NCBI GenBank assembly: GCA_028687335.1 | Contig: JAQUAI010000014.1 | Span: 1 to 64,000, forward strand | DNA from: Gallionella sp. | GTDB taxonomy: Bacteria; Pseudomonadota; Gammaproteobacteria; Burkholderiales; Gallionellaceae | DNA length: 64,000 nucleotides | Reading direction: 5' to 3' | Shown: positions 13,786-22,937 of the stretch, one piece after another | Numbering within the stretch: position 1 is the first letter of the stretch | How the letters are laid out: the number at the start of each line of letters is the position of its first letter | Program-made: the position numbers and the translations under genes | The notes under the pieces: model-generated | Told to the model about the DNA's origin: nothing | The model's input: the letters and a program-made list of their open reading frames with translations, nothing else | Databases searched by the model: none

Positions 13786-14354
13786 TGAGTAGCTTCACGG
13801 TCGTGTATGACGCTAATGTGTTATATCCCGCACCCCTGCGGGACTTATTGGTGCGTCTTGCTATGACCGGGTTGTTCCGGGCGCGTTGGACAGCGCGCAT
13901 TCATGATGAATGGATGCGCAATGTTTTGAAAAATAAGCCTGAAATTGCGCCTGAGAAATTGGAGAGAACTAGGGAGTTAATGGATAAACATTGCCATGAT
14001 TGCTTGGTTGAAAACTATGAAGGGTTGATTGAGTCACTCACGTTACCCGATGCCAATGATCGCCATGTTTTAGCAGCCGCCATTAGATGTGGCGCGGATG
14101 CGATTATTACGGCTAACCTAAAAGACTTTCCTGCTGCGGCGTTGAGTAAACATGGAATCGAGGCGATTCATCCTGACGACTTCATTGTCAATAATCTTGA
14201 TCTCAATGTGGCCAAAGTGCTTGAGGCTGTTAATAAACACCGTAAATCGTTGAGGAGCCCACCTGTTGATGTGGATTCATTTTTGGATACCATGTTAGGG
14301 CAGGGACTCCCGCAAACTGTTGAGATACTCCGAAACTACAAAATCGCCATTTAG
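13785..14354 (+). CDS. PIN-domain toxin (ribonuclease)
   Basis: 189-residue PIN-type protein, predicted to be a Mg-dependent ribonuclease. The first acidic residue is in VVYDANVLYPAPLRDLL, a second acidic site in RIHDEWMRN, and the C-terminal part of the active site in LPDANDRHVLAAAIRCGADAIITANLKDFP, a strong PIN signature. About 50 residues follow the PIN core, more than in a small VapC. Start and overlap with the antitoxin support co-translation. Its target RNA is unknown. Confidence 0.87.
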   Translation: MSSFTVVYDANVLYPAPLRDLLVRLAMTGLFRARWTARIHDEWMRNVLKNKPEIAPEKLERTRELMDKHCHDCLVENYEGLIESLTLPDANDRHVLAAAIRCGADAIITANLKDFPAAALSKHGIEAIHPDDFIVNNLDLNVAKVLEAVNKHRKSLRSPPVDVDSFLDTMLGQGLPQTVEILRNYKIAI

Positions 14355-14411
14355 TATTTTTTGGCGGCAAGAGTCTGGCGGGATTGGTCGTCCTTTTGAA
14401 AGCTAGCCATC

Positions 14412-15050
14412 ATGAAAAATTCAAGGCAAGAATTGCTCCACCGACTCATGCGTCAGCACCATCGCCATAAACAATGGCAACTGACGGATGGATTATATTT
14501 GCCCCATAGCTATGAGCCGCCTCGCCAATTGTCTTGGTGGGATGACATCGGATTTATTTTGAATGGGCGGCGGGTGATGGTGTGGTGGATTCATCCCCGC
14601 ATGGCCTATGCCGACGTCATTGATGAACGGGCTTGGGAGGCAACGGTAACTACTCCGTCAGATATCCCAGAACTATTGGGCCACGGGCCAAGCCAGAAAA
14701 TATGGAAAAAAGTCGGTAAGTCCCGCAAGAAGGTGGTCGGCTACCAAGCTCTGCCACAGTCTGAAGCCAGTCTGGAGCGCTACGACCAGCTTCAGGCTAC
14801 TGAAAAACACCTAAAAACCGAGGGAATCGATTTCGAAGTGCGCCCTTCCATGTCTGTCAGGGCATATTCGTGGGGGCTGGGCATGGAGCTTTGCGTGCCG
14901 GTAGAGGTGCGCGACCAAAATGATGCTGGATCGTTGGTCGATATTGCCCGTCGTCTTATTAAAGGTGTCGCCACTCTGGATGGCCAATTCCTTGGTTATA
15001 GCTATGGCCGTCAGCAATGGTTGGATGAATCTGGGCTTCGGAACGGCTAG
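14412..15050 (+). CDS. Hypothetical protein, 212 aa
   Basis: I do not recognise a family. The protein is soluble, rich in Trp, His and Arg at the N-terminus (LSWWDDIGFILNGRRVMVWWIHPRMAYADVID), with a basic middle segment (KIWKKVGKSRKKVVGYQ) and a C-terminal part with short alternating hydrophobic strands. No signal peptide or membrane segment. It stands alone between the PIN pair and hipBA, 57 bases after the toxin stop, and could share the toxin's transcript. Its location in the accessory island makes a role in defence or island maintenance possible, but nothing in the sequence shows it. Confidence 0.6.
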   Translation: MKNSRQELLHRLMRQHHRHKQWQLTDGLYLPHSYEPPRQLSWWDDIGFILNGRRVMVWWIHPRMAYADVIDERAWEATVTTPSDIPELLGHGPSQKIWKKVGKSRKKVVGYQALPQSEASLERYDQLQATEKHLKTEGIDFEVRPSMSVRAYSWGLGMELCVPVEVRDQNDAGSLVDIARRLIKGVATLDGQFLGYSYGRQQWLDESGLRNG

Positions 15051-15106
15051 TGTTTGTTTTTTCACTGATAGATTCCCAAAGTGACTAAAAGCAGCATTGC
15101 CATAAG

Positions 15107-15220
15107 ATTCCCGTTCGGGAATATTTCATTAAGGCTGCATAATTTTTACTCAGATATTCCCGAACGGGAAATTATGTTTGCATAATTCACAGTCTTGATC
15201 AATAATTTCCCGAACGGGAA
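15107..15220 (+). promoter_or_regulatory. Three HipB-type operator palindromes
   Basis: The 14-base palindrome TTCCCG-NN-CGGGAA occurs at 15108-15121 (centre TT), 15157-15170 (centre AA) and 15207-15220 (centre AA). The centres are 49 and 50 bases apart. All lie directly upstream of hipB, so they are very probably the autoregulatory operators bound by the HipB dimer. Confidence 0.85.
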
Positions 15221-15245
15221 ATTCGGTTTCTTGACAAGCAAAATT

Positions 15246-15485
15246 ATGATTAGCATTCACACCACTCAGCAACTAGGCACCTCATTACTCGCCGCCCGCA
15301 AACAGATGGGTTTGACCCAAGCTCAATTGGCGCTGGCAGCTGGAGTAGGGGTGCGTTTTATTGTGGATTTGGAGGCAGGGAAACCCACGCTACGTCTTGA
15401 GCATGTGCTGCGCGTCATCGCAACGCTGGGGGGCGAAATTAACCTAAGCGGCCTCCCGATACAGGATGACAGCCATGGCGCATGA
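15246..15485 (+). CDS. hipB: HipB-like antitoxin, XRE-family HTH
   Basis: 79-residue DNA-binding antitoxin with a lambda-repressor-type HTH: LGTSLLAARKQMGLTQAQLALAAGVGVRFIVDLEAGKPTLRLEHVLRVIATLG. It should bind the three palindromes upstream and neutralise HipA. ATG 15246 was preferred because the longer reading from 15195 would run through the third operator. The gene overlaps hipA by 11 bases. Confidence 0.88.
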   Translation: MISIHTTQQLGTSLLAARKQMGLTQAQLALAAGVGVRFIVDLEAGKPTLRLEHVLRVIATLGGEINLSGLPIQDDSHGA

Positions 15486-16734
15486 GCTTGATGTCTGGCT
15501 ATTTGAAGACCGTATCGGGACTTTGTTCCTGATCGAGGGCAGACTCAATTTTATATACACCGCCGAATGGTTGGCACGACCCAATTCAGTTGCGTTGTCA
15601 TGTTCGCTACCCTTACAGGCAGAACCGTTCGACGACAATAAAGCGCGCCCATTCTTTGCAGGGCTGTTGCCAGAAGGTCAAATGCGCCGCCTGATTGCGC
15701 AGCAGTTTCAAATTTCCCGCCAGAACGACTTTGCCTTACTCGATCACATCGGTGGCGAATGTGCCGGTGCCGTGACCTTTACGGAGCCCGGCCACCCACC
15801 GCACCACCTCGCGATGAGCAGCGAAGTCGATTGGCTGAATGATGATGAGCTCATTGCAATTTTGGATGAATTGCCGCGTCGCCCTATGTTGGCTGGCAAG
15901 GATGGATTGCGTCTATCCCTAGCGGGTGCACAGGATAAGTTGCCAGTTGTTTTTGACGGCAACCGAATCGGATTGCCGCGCAATAACGCGCCCAGCTCAC
16001 ACATCCTGAAGCCAGCCATTCACGCTGTCGAGGATAGCGTATCCAACGAGCACTTCTGTCTATTGCTAGCCGAGGAGATGCAGTTCAAGGCCGCACGCTC
16101 GCTTGTTTATTCCGTCGGTGATCATCGTTTCTTATTGGTTGAACGCTATGACAGAATACACGACGCATTGGGCAGTCTGATCCGGTTACATCAGGAAGAT
16201 TTCTGCCAGGCACTCGGTGTTGTGCCGGAAATGAAATACCAGAATGAAGGTGGTCCCGATTTGGCCCAGTGCTTTGCGTTGCTTCGTCGTGTCACCAGAC
16301 CCAGCGCACCGCACGTTTTGCGCTTACTCGACAATGTAATATTCAACGCACTAATCGGTAATCACGATGCCCATGCCAAAAACTTCTCCTTGCTGTTTAC
16401 GAGCAAAAGTCCTGTGCTTGCTCCGCTCTACGATGTCTTATCAACAGCGGTATATCCGAGCCTCACTCCAAAAATGGCCATGAAGCTCGGCAGCAAATAC
16501 AAATTTAGTGAAGTGGAAATGCGTCACTGGGAGCAATTTGCGTCATCCGCCGGATTATCTGTGGCGCAAACCCGCAAGCGTATTCTGGAACTGGCACACC
16601 AGGTTCTCGTGGCCGCCCAGAAACTTCAGAACTCACCTGACCATGGCTTTTCCAAAAATCAGATAATCGAGAAAATCGTCAGTCTCATTGAGCAACGATC
16701 TGTATTAACGATACGGCGTTTATCCACTCCGTAG
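15475..16734 (+). CDS. hipA: HipA-family serine/threonine kinase toxin
   Basis: 419-residue kinase of the HipA family; known members phosphorylate aminoacyl-tRNA synthetases and cause growth arrest or persistence. The N-terminal couple_hipA-like part (LDVWLFEDRIGTL... LSCSLPL) leads into the kinase core with SSHILKPA as the nucleotide-binding loop, LLVERYDR, the catalytic/metal block LIGNHDAHAKNFSLLF and the following LAPLYDVLST. All expected elements are present, so it looks active. The ATG at 15475 has AGGA 8 bases upstream. Together with hipB it forms a complete type II pair. Confidence 0.92.
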   Translation: MAHELDVWLFEDRIGTLFLIEGRLNFIYTAEWLARPNSVALSCSLPLQAEPFDDNKARPFFAGLLPEGQMRRLIAQQFQISRQNDFALLDHIGGECAGAVTFTEPGHPPHHLAMSSEVDWLNDDELIAILDELPRRPMLAGKDGLRLSLAGAQDKLPVVFDGNRIGLPRNNAPSSHILKPAIHAVEDSVSNEHFCLLLAEEMQFKAARSLVYSVGDHRFLLVERYDRIHDALGSLIRLHQEDFCQALGVVPEMKYQNEGGPDLAQCFALLRRVTRPSAPHVLRLLDNVIFNALIGNHDAHAKNFSLLFTSKSPVLAPLYDVLSTAVYPSLTPKMAMKLGSKYKFSEVEMRHWEQFASSAGLSVAQTRKRILELAHQVLVAAQKLQNSPDHGFSKNQIIEKIVSLIEQRSVLTIRRLSTP

Positions 16735-16855
16735 TCGAAAAATAAACGTCCAAATGGAAACCGCGCATGAGACTAAGTCGAGTGGTGAGGTTATTTTCTT
16801 GTTTTAATAATGTAGCCAGTGACGAATTTCTATTGCTGGTGAAGGTGATTGACGT

Positions 16856-18283
16856 ATGACAAATTCAGCGCCCTCCCCGGCACTTCCTGCTGCTTCTGAA
16901 AGTGCGCAATCTTTCGACGTGTTGCCGTTATCGCCTGCTTTATTGGCGATTTTGCGGCAACTTGAATACCACACGATGACGCCGATACAAGCGGCTAGCT
17001 TGCCGCTCACGCTGGCGGGGCATGATTTGATTGCACAAGCTAAAACGGGTAGCGGAAAAACTGCCGCGTTTGCTTTGCCATTGCTGACCAAATTGAATCC
17101 GCGACGTTTTGCTGTGCAAGCGATGGTGTTGTGCCCCACGCGCGAATTGGCCGAGCAGGTGACACAGGAAATCCGCCGTTTGGCGCGTTTTGCCGACAAT
17201 ATCAAAGTGTTGTCGTTATGTGGCGGCAGCATCATGCGTCCGCAACGCGAAAGCTTGGAGCACGGCGCGCATATCGTGGTGGGAACGCCGGGGCGCATCA
17301 TGGATCACTTGGATCGTGGCAGCTTGAATCTGGACGCGCTAAATACGCTGGTGCTGGACGAGGCGGACCGCATGCTGGACATGGGCTTTTACGACCAGAT
17401 CGCCTACGTTGCGAAGCAGTGCCCGTTGCAGCGCCAGACCATGCTGTTCTCCGCCACCTATCCCGATGGCATCGGACGCTTGGCGCAACGCTTCATGCGT
17501 AAGCCGCAAGAAGTGAAGCTGCTAGAACAGCACGAGCACGGCAAAATACGCCAGCGTTTTTACGAAGTGAAACACGAAGAACGTTTGCAGGCTGTCGCCT
17601 TGTTGCTCAAGCATTACCGTCCGGTCAGCACACTGGCTTTCTGCAACACCAAACAACAGTGCCGCGATCTGCTCGATGTGTTGTACGCGCAAGGCATTAA
17701 GGCACTCACACTGAATGGCGATTTGGAACAGCGCGAGCGCGATCAAGTGCTGATTCAGTTTGCCAATCGCAGTTGTTCGGTACTGGTCGCCACCGATGTG
17801 GCCGCACGCGGTTTGGATATTGCGCAACTTGAGGCCGTCATCAACGTTGATGTCACGCCTGATCCCGAAATACATATCCATCGCATAGGTCGTACCGGGC
17901 GAGCTGATGAAGACGGCTGGGCTCTGAGTTTGTGCAGCCCTTCCGACATGCGTCGCGTGGAAACCATCGCCAAAATGATGGGGGCTGAGCCAGAGTGGCA
18001 CACGCTAGATTCATTGCAAAGCGACAGCGATAAGCCATTGGTTCCCCCCATGGTCACGCTGCAAATTCTCGGCGGCCGCAAAGAAAAAATCCGCCCTGGT
18101 GACGTGCTGGGCGCGCTCACTGGCGAGGCCGGATTTACCCGCGAGCAAGTCGGCAAAATCACCGTTACCGATATGTCCACCTATGTAGCTGTCGTTCGCG
18201 GCATCGCGCGCGAAGCGGTTAAGCGACTATCGTCCGGCAAGGTAAAGGGCAAAGTGGTGAAGGTGCGCGCGCTGGAGGATTGA
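16856..18283 (+). CDS. dbpA: ATP-dependent RNA helicase DbpA
   Basis: DEAD-box helicase that acts on hairpin 92 of 23S rRNA in large-subunit assembly. The 475-residue protein has the Q motif (YHTMTPIQAASLPL), Walker A AKTGSGKT, PTRELA, DEAD in LVLDEADRMLDMGF, SAT, and HRIGRTGR, followed by a C-terminal DbpA RNA-binding domain (about 400-475, with LGALTGEAGFTREQVGKITV), which separates it from RhlE or SrmB. The gene resumes conserved chromosome after the accessory island and is probably monocistronic. Confidence 0.94.
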   Translation: MTNSAPSPALPAASESAQSFDVLPLSPALLAILRQLEYHTMTPIQAASLPLTLAGHDLIAQAKTGSGKTAAFALPLLTKLNPRRFAVQAMVLCPTRELAEQVTQEIRRLARFADNIKVLSLCGGSIMRPQRESLEHGAHIVVGTPGRIMDHLDRGSLNLDALNTLVLDEADRMLDMGFYDQIAYVAKQCPLQRQTMLFSATYPDGIGRLAQRFMRKPQEVKLLEQHEHGKIRQRFYEVKHEERLQAVALLLKHYRPVSTLAFCNTKQQCRDLLDVLYAQGIKALTLNGDLEQRERDQVLIQFANRSCSVLVATDVAARGLDIAQLEAVINVDVTPDPEIHIHRIGRTGRADEDGWALSLCSPSDMRRVETIAKMMGAEPEWHTLDSLQSDSDKPLVPPMVTLQILGGRKEKIRPGDVLGALTGEAGFTREQVGKITVTDMSTYVAVVRGIAREAVKRLSSGKVKGKVVKVRALED

Positions 18284-18584
18284 TGGTGACGTTAGTTGTT
18301 CATCTGTTCGCGTTCCATGCAAAGTAGACGGTCGTGGTTGTGCAGGGCATACGCCCAACTGTGCCTGCCCGGATTGTCGAACCATAGTCTTAATTAAGTT
18401 ACGTAAAAGGTCTTACAGCATGCTCTGGGCAAATCTGTTTGCTTAGAGTTGTCGTGGCCAACTTTCTGAAACGCTAAGTCAAACTGAAGCAACTCGCTCC
18501 TCGTTTTCTGCGTTTCGTCGCTTTACCCTAGCCCTTCCCAAGCGCTGCCTCTAGAGTGCATCCTGTCACAACACAGGAGGCATA
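18284..18584. other. 301-base intergenic region before the DUF2141 operon
   Basis: No gene is apparent. It should contain the promoter of the following six- to seven-gene run. I could not identify a convincing sigma-70 promoter or a pair of LytTR-type direct repeats by eye, though a LytTR regulator is encoded at the end of the run. Confidence 0.4.
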
Positions 18585-18998
18585 ATGAGGATACCCCCTT
18601 TAATTTTTGCACTGGTATTACCTTTTGCCGCTCAAGCGGGTGAGCTGAAATTACTTATCAATAATTCCGGATTGACTGGCAAGACCTTGTTCGTAGCTGT
18701 GCATGCGGTTGCGGCTGATTTTCCAATGAATGACGAGAAGGCGATCAAGCGTGCTGCCATCGCCACGGGTGACAAGACGGAGCTATCCATTCCGAATGTA
18801 ACATCGGGTGAATATGCGGTGGCGGTGTTCGCCGATGTGAATGGCAATGGCAAATTGGATAGCAACTTCATCGGTATGCCGAAAGAACCTGTCGCAGTTT
18901 CGCGTGATGCAAAAGGTCGTTTTGGCCCACCCAAGTTCGCCGATGCCGCTTTCCTAGTGGGTGATGGTGTCACCACTCAAACCATCACCATCAAGTGA
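18585..18998 (+). CDS. DUF2141 domain-containing exported protein
   Basis: 137-residue secreted protein with a clear signal peptide (MRIPPLIFALVLPFAAQA) and the DUF2141 pattern: VAVHAVAADFP, SGEYAVAVFADVNGNGKLDSNFIGMPKEPVAVS and a C-terminal GPPKFADAAF block. The DVNGNGKLD segment resembles a calcium-binding loop. Function of the family is unknown; it is exported to the periplasm or beyond. AGGAGG lies 6 bases before the ATG. The stop is followed by the ABC ATPase gene after 7 bases, so it is likely the first gene of that operon. Confidence 0.85.
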   Translation: MRIPPLIFALVLPFAAQAGELKLLINNSGLTGKTLFVAVHAVAADFPMNDEKAIKRAAIATGDKTELSIPNVTSGEYAVAVFADVNGNGKLDSNFIGMPKEPVAVSRDAKGRFGPPKFADAAFLVGDGVTTQTITIK

Positions 18999-19005
18999 GA
19001 CCAAA

Positions 19006-19704
19006 ATGAACGAGACATCTCCCATCCTTAAATTACGCAACATCAAACGCCGCTTCATGTTGGGTGAGACGCACATCGATGCGCTCAACAGCATCGACTT
19101 AGACATCCACGCAGGCGAGTTCCTTGCCGTGTGGGGGCCATCCGGTAGCGGAAAATCTACGCTGATGAACATCATCGGCCTCATCGACTCGCCTACCGCC
19201 GGCACGGTGAATTTCGACGGCCAAGACACCCATGCGCTGGCAGACGATGCGCTCACCGAGTTTCGCAGTCAGAAGCTGGGTTTCGTTTTTCAGAACTTCA
19301 ATCTGGTGCCCGTCCTCTCCGCACTTGAAAACGTGATGCTGCCTTTGCAGATACAAGGCGTCGCGGAAACTGAAGCGCGCAAGCGTGCGGATGCGGCTCT
19401 GGTCGATGTGGGGCTGGAACGTTTCGTGAATTCGTTGCCGGACAAACTCTCCGGTGGCCAACGTCAGCGTGTCGCTATCGCACGCGCCTTGGTGGTGAAT
19501 CCCAAGCTGGTCATCGCCGATGAGCCAACTGCGAATCTGGATTCAGAGAACAGCCGCATGGTGGTGGACTTGATGCGCGAGATGAACCGTGCTCGCAAGG
19601 TGACCTTCGTGTTCACCACGCATGATCCACGTCTGCTCGACCACGTGGATAGAAAGATACTTTTGCGTGATGGCAATATCATGAGTGATGAGGTGATGGC
19701 ATGA
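19006..19704 (+). CDS. ABC transporter ATP-binding protein, LolD/MacB type
   Basis: 232-residue ATPase with Walker A GPSGSGKST, Q-loop FQNFNLVP, signature LSGGQRQR, Walker B LVIADEPT and H-loop TTHD. The length and sequence style put it in the LolD/MacB/FtsE group that powers mechanotransmission through FtsX-like permeases rather than substrate passage through a channel. The ATG at 19006 begins the conserved domain 7 bases after the DUF2141 stop. The next gene, its permease, overlaps by 4 bases. Confidence 0.93.
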   Translation: MNETSPILKLRNIKRRFMLGETHIDALNSIDLDIHAGEFLAVWGPSGSGKSTLMNIIGLIDSPTAGTVNFDGQDTHALADDALTEFRSQKLGFVFQNFNLVPVLSALENVMLPLQIQGVAETEARKRADAALVDVGLERFVNSLPDKLSGGQRQRVAIARALVVNPKLVIADEPTANLDSENSRMVVDLMREMNRARKVTFVFTTHDPRLLDHVDRKILLRDGNIMSDEVMA

Positions 19705-20963
19705 AGAACTTATTCAAATTGGCACTGCGTGGCCTGATGCGCAATCGCCGCCGTTCGATGGTGACCTTGCTTGCCATCGCTTTGGGTTTTGCAGCCATCT
19801 CGCTATTCGCGGGATATACGCACAACGTGTATGACGGTCTTGGCCGTCAATCGATTCACGGCGAGATGTTGGGTCACCTGACGATCTACAAGAAAGGCAT
19901 GCGCACCGAAGGCAAGCTCGATCCCGAGAAGTACCTGCTCACTGCGGCGGAAGTGTCAGCCATCAGCAAATTGGCGCAAGCGGAAAAGCACGTCGAGATG
20001 GTCGCGCCTCGATTGGGGCTGAGTGGATTAGCCAGCAATGGCCGCGCCAGCACCATCTTCATCGCAGAGGGAATCGCGCCGGAAGCGGTGGAGAAGCTAC
20101 GCTCCGGTGCGCTGACCGAGGAGGAGCGCAACAGCGGCATGTTCGACAACATGCGCATGCGTTTGGATAGCGAACGTCCCGAAGTGGTGGGCTTGAGCGA
20201 AGGGCTGGCCGAACTGCTCCATCTGAAAGAAAGCGAACAAGCGCAAGTGTTGGTCAACACGCTCAGCGGTCAAGCCAATGCGGCAGATGTCACATTAGGC
20301 AAATCTTTCAACACGGGCAATGCGGGTAGCAACGACAAATTCGCCTTCGTTTCATTGTCATTGGCGCAATCGCTGTTGGATGCAGAAGGACGTGCCGACA
20401 GATTGACGGTGTTGCTTGATGATGTGGAGCAGACCGAGCCGATGCGTGAGGTGCTGTCGAAAAAGCTGGCGGCGGCGGGTTATGAGGTGGAGATCAAAAC
20501 ATGGCAAGAGCTGTCTGATTTCTACACGCAGGTGCATGGCATGTTCGACATGATCTTCGGCTTCATCTTCAGCATCGTCATCACGGTGGTCATCATGAGT
20601 GTGGCGAATTCGATGGGTATGACCGTCATCGAGCGTACCCGTGAGATCGGCACCTTACGCGCCATAGGGCTGAAGCGCAGTGGTGTGATCCGCTTGTTCA
20701 CGTTGGAGTCGATGCTGCTCACCTTGATCGGTTGTGTCACGGGCTTGCTCATCGCACTAGGCGTGCGTTGGGGGATCAATGTGGCGAACATTTCCTACAC
20801 ACCGCCCAACAGTGCTAGTGCCGTTCCCTTGCTGGTGGACATGGATACGGGGCGCATCTTCTTCACCTTCATCATGATGGGCGTGGTGGGCACACTGGCG
20901 GCGTATATGCCTGCGCGTCGTGCGGCGAAGAAGGACATCATCGATGCACTCGGTCATATTTAA
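19701..20963 (+). CDS. ABC transporter permease, FtsX/MacB/LolE type
   Basis: 420-residue inner-membrane permease: one membrane helix near residues 20-40, a large periplasmic domain (about 45-275), then three helices around 280-300, 335-355 and 380-402. The TRTREIGTLRAIGLKRSGVIRLFTLES coupling stretch and the terminal PARRAAKKDIIDAL are typical of FtsX-domain proteins. It pairs with the ATPase just upstream (ATGA overlap). A single permease suggests a homodimer, unlike the LolC/LolE pair, so this is a separate system from the essential Lol pathway. Confidence 0.9.
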   Translation: MKNLFKLALRGLMRNRRRSMVTLLAIALGFAAISLFAGYTHNVYDGLGRQSIHGEMLGHLTIYKKGMRTEGKLDPEKYLLTAAEVSAISKLAQAEKHVEMVAPRLGLSGLASNGRASTIFIAEGIAPEAVEKLRSGALTEEERNSGMFDNMRMRLDSERPEVVGLSEGLAELLHLKESEQAQVLVNTLSGQANAADVTLGKSFNTGNAGSNDKFAFVSLSLAQSLLDAEGRADRLTVLLDDVEQTEPMREVLSKKLAAAGYEVEIKTWQELSDFYTQVHGMFDMIFGFIFSIVITVVIMSVANSMGMTVIERTREIGTLRAIGLKRSGVIRLFTLESMLLTLIGCVTGLLIALGVRWGINVANISYTPPNSASAVPLLVDMDTGRIFFTFIMMGVVGTLAAYMPARRAAKKDIIDALGHI

Positions 20964-20973
20964 AGGAGCGATC

Positions 20974-21711
20974 ATGAGAAAGTTAAACTGCATCTTTGCA
21001 GTAGGTTTGATGAGTCTGGCGAGCGTTGTCTATGCCGCACCCGATGCGCACAGCATCCTCAGCAATTCCGATCAGGCGCGTGGTGGCGGGTTGCCCGGCA
21101 TCGTGTGGGAGATCAAGCTCAATTCGCGCGATGGTGACAAGCTCGATGAGCCGCAGCGTCTCGTGGTGAAGGCGGTGGATGAATCCAGTGTGGCGGAAGT
21201 GTTGGAGCCAGTGCGCTCCAAAGGATCCAGAATATTGCAGGTGGAGCGCAACATGTGGCTCACCAAGCCCGGATTGTCCAAACCCATCCCCATCTCGCCA
21301 CGTCAGCGCATGAGTGGACAGGCATCGAACGGCGACATCGCCGCGACCAACTACGCAGGCGATTACGAAGCACAGATGAGTGGCAACGAGAGTGTCGATG
21401 GCGAGCCGTGCTACGTGCTCGATCTGAAGGCGAAACATAAACGCGCCACTTACGACAAGATCCGCTACTGGGTATCAGTCAAACGTTTGGTCGGTGTCAA
21501 AGCGGAGTTCCAATCGGTCAGCGGGAAACTGCTCAAGACCGCTCGCTTTGAATACAACAGCACCATTGAACATGATGGGAATCGCATTCCTTTCATCAGC
21601 AAGATGACGATACGAGATGCGCTCATTGATGCAGAAACGGTGATGGAATTCGGCTCAGTGAAAGTGAAGAGAGTCGCCGCATCGGAATTCGATCTGGGGC
21701 AGATGCGATGA
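20974..21711 (+). CDS. LolA-like outer-membrane lipoprotein-sorting protein
   Basis: 245-residue exported protein with a signal peptide ending VVYA|APDA. The body matches the LolA/LppX-like beta-cup fold style: ...DKIRYWVSVKRLVGVKAEFQSVSGKLLKTARFEYN and EFDLGQMR at the end. Such proteins carry acylated or lipid cargo through the periplasm. AAAGGAG precedes the ATG at 20974. Its place between an FtsX-type ABC transporter and an outer-membrane barrel suggests it ferries the transporter's cargo to that barrel. The cargo is not known. Confidence 0.85.
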   Translation: MRKLNCIFAVGLMSLASVVYAAPDAHSILSNSDQARGGGLPGIVWEIKLNSRDGDKLDEPQRLVVKAVDESSVAEVLEPVRSKGSRILQVERNMWLTKPGLSKPIPISPRQRMSGQASNGDIAATNYAGDYEAQMSGNESVDGEPCYVLDLKAKHKRATYDKIRYWVSVKRLVGVKAEFQSVSGKLLKTARFEYNSTIEHDGNRIPFISKMTIRDALIDAETVMEFGSVKVKRVAASEFDLGQMR

Positions 21712-22916
21712 GATATGTTGCGCTTGGGTTGTTGCTTGTCGTAACGGCCACATCGGCAGAAGAGTCGAGCTGGAACCCATCATGGGACGGCACGCTCTAT
21801 GGTTATGCCAATGCAACGACACTACGCACAGACAGCGTGTTGAATCCTAATAACCAGATCGCTAACTTGCCAAAACGTAGTGATACGGCAGAGTTGCGCT
21901 TGAACTTCAAAGCCGAGAACGAAGTGCTTCGATTTACTGCTCGCCCTATCTTGCTGGCGCAACAGCAACGTGGCGCTGCGAATACGTCGCAAAAAAATGA
22001 CGGCTATTTGAGTCAGTGGCAAGTGCGGCTGAGTGCCAGCGAGGAATTGAACGTGGCCGCAGGGCGCGAGGTGTTGAACTGGGGGGCAGCGCAGTTCCGT
22101 TCGCCGTCTAGTCCGTTTTATTTCGATAACGGGCGCAGCGATCCTATGCGTGAGTTGATCGGGATGGATACGGTTAAAGTGACCTGGACGCCCGACATGC
22201 AGAGTAGCTTCACTTTGGCGCGCGTCGTCGGTGCGGGGCGCGTAGCACCTGCGGCTGATGAATGGCGCAACACGTGGCTACTCAAAGCCGATCAACGCGG
22301 TGATGGTTATGCAGTCGGTGTGGTCGCTGCGAAAGCAGCGCTGAACGCTGCTTTCTATGGTGCGCACGGTCAGTATTCTGTGGGGGATGAGACCTTGCTG
22401 TACGCGGAGATGGGTTCGTCCGAGCAGCTGTCAGCATTGCAATCGCCTGCTGATGTCGCACAACCTTTCAGTGTGCTTGCCGCATCACCACGTCGTAACA
22501 CGGTGTTGATGGGGGCGACCTATACCTTTCCCGATGGTCAATCGCTGAGCGCAGAGTACCTGCATGATGCTCACGGCTATACCACGGCACAAGAGGCGGC
22601 ATATTTCTCGCGTGCGGCATCTTCGCCATTGTTGGCAGGGCAAGCGCTTGCGATGGCACCACGCTTGTTGGGGCGCGACTATGTACATCTGGTGTGGCAG
22701 AGCAATCTGATGGAAAGTGAGGGCTATTGCCGCTTCATGTACACGCGCAGCCTGACCGATGCGGGGTATGAGCTGGGCGCATACGGTGAAGCGACTTTGC
22801 ATGAGCGCGTCAGCGCATTCTTCACCGCAACGGTGACGAGTGGCACACCTCACCAAGAGGCGTCATCGATATTCACCCGTAGCGTCACGCTGGGGGTGAA
22901 GGTTGCTCTACATTGA
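21708..22916 (+). CDS. Predicted outer-membrane beta-barrel protein
   Basis: 402-residue protein with a short signal peptide (MRYVALGLLLVVTATSAEE) and many alternating amphipathic strands, for example LYGYANATTLRTDS, AELRLNFKAENEVLRFTARPILL and VSAFFTATVTSGT, ending with aromatic/hydrophobic strands (SVTLGVKVALH). This is typical of an outer-membrane barrel of the porin/alginate-export style. I do not recognise a precise family. The ATG overlaps the stop of the LolA-like gene, so both are probably translated together. Confidence 0.72.
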   Translation: MRYVALGLLLVVTATSAEESSWNPSWDGTLYGYANATTLRTDSVLNPNNQIANLPKRSDTAELRLNFKAENEVLRFTARPILLAQQQRGAANTSQKNDGYLSQWQVRLSASEELNVAAGREVLNWGAAQFRSPSSPFYFDNGRSDPMRELIGMDTVKVTWTPDMQSSFTLARVVGAGRVAPAADEWRNTWLLKADQRGDGYAVGVVAAKAALNAAFYGAHGQYSVGDETLLYAEMGSSEQLSALQSPADVAQPFSVLAASPRRNTVLMGATYTFPDGQSLSAEYLHDAHGYTTAQEAAYFSRAASSPLLAGQALAMAPRLLGRDYVHLVWQSNLMESEGYCRFMYTRSLTDAGYELGAYGEATLHERVSAFFTATVTSGTPHQEASSIFTRSVTLGVKVALH

Positions 22917-22937
22917 TGGCGCGAACATAATCGAATC

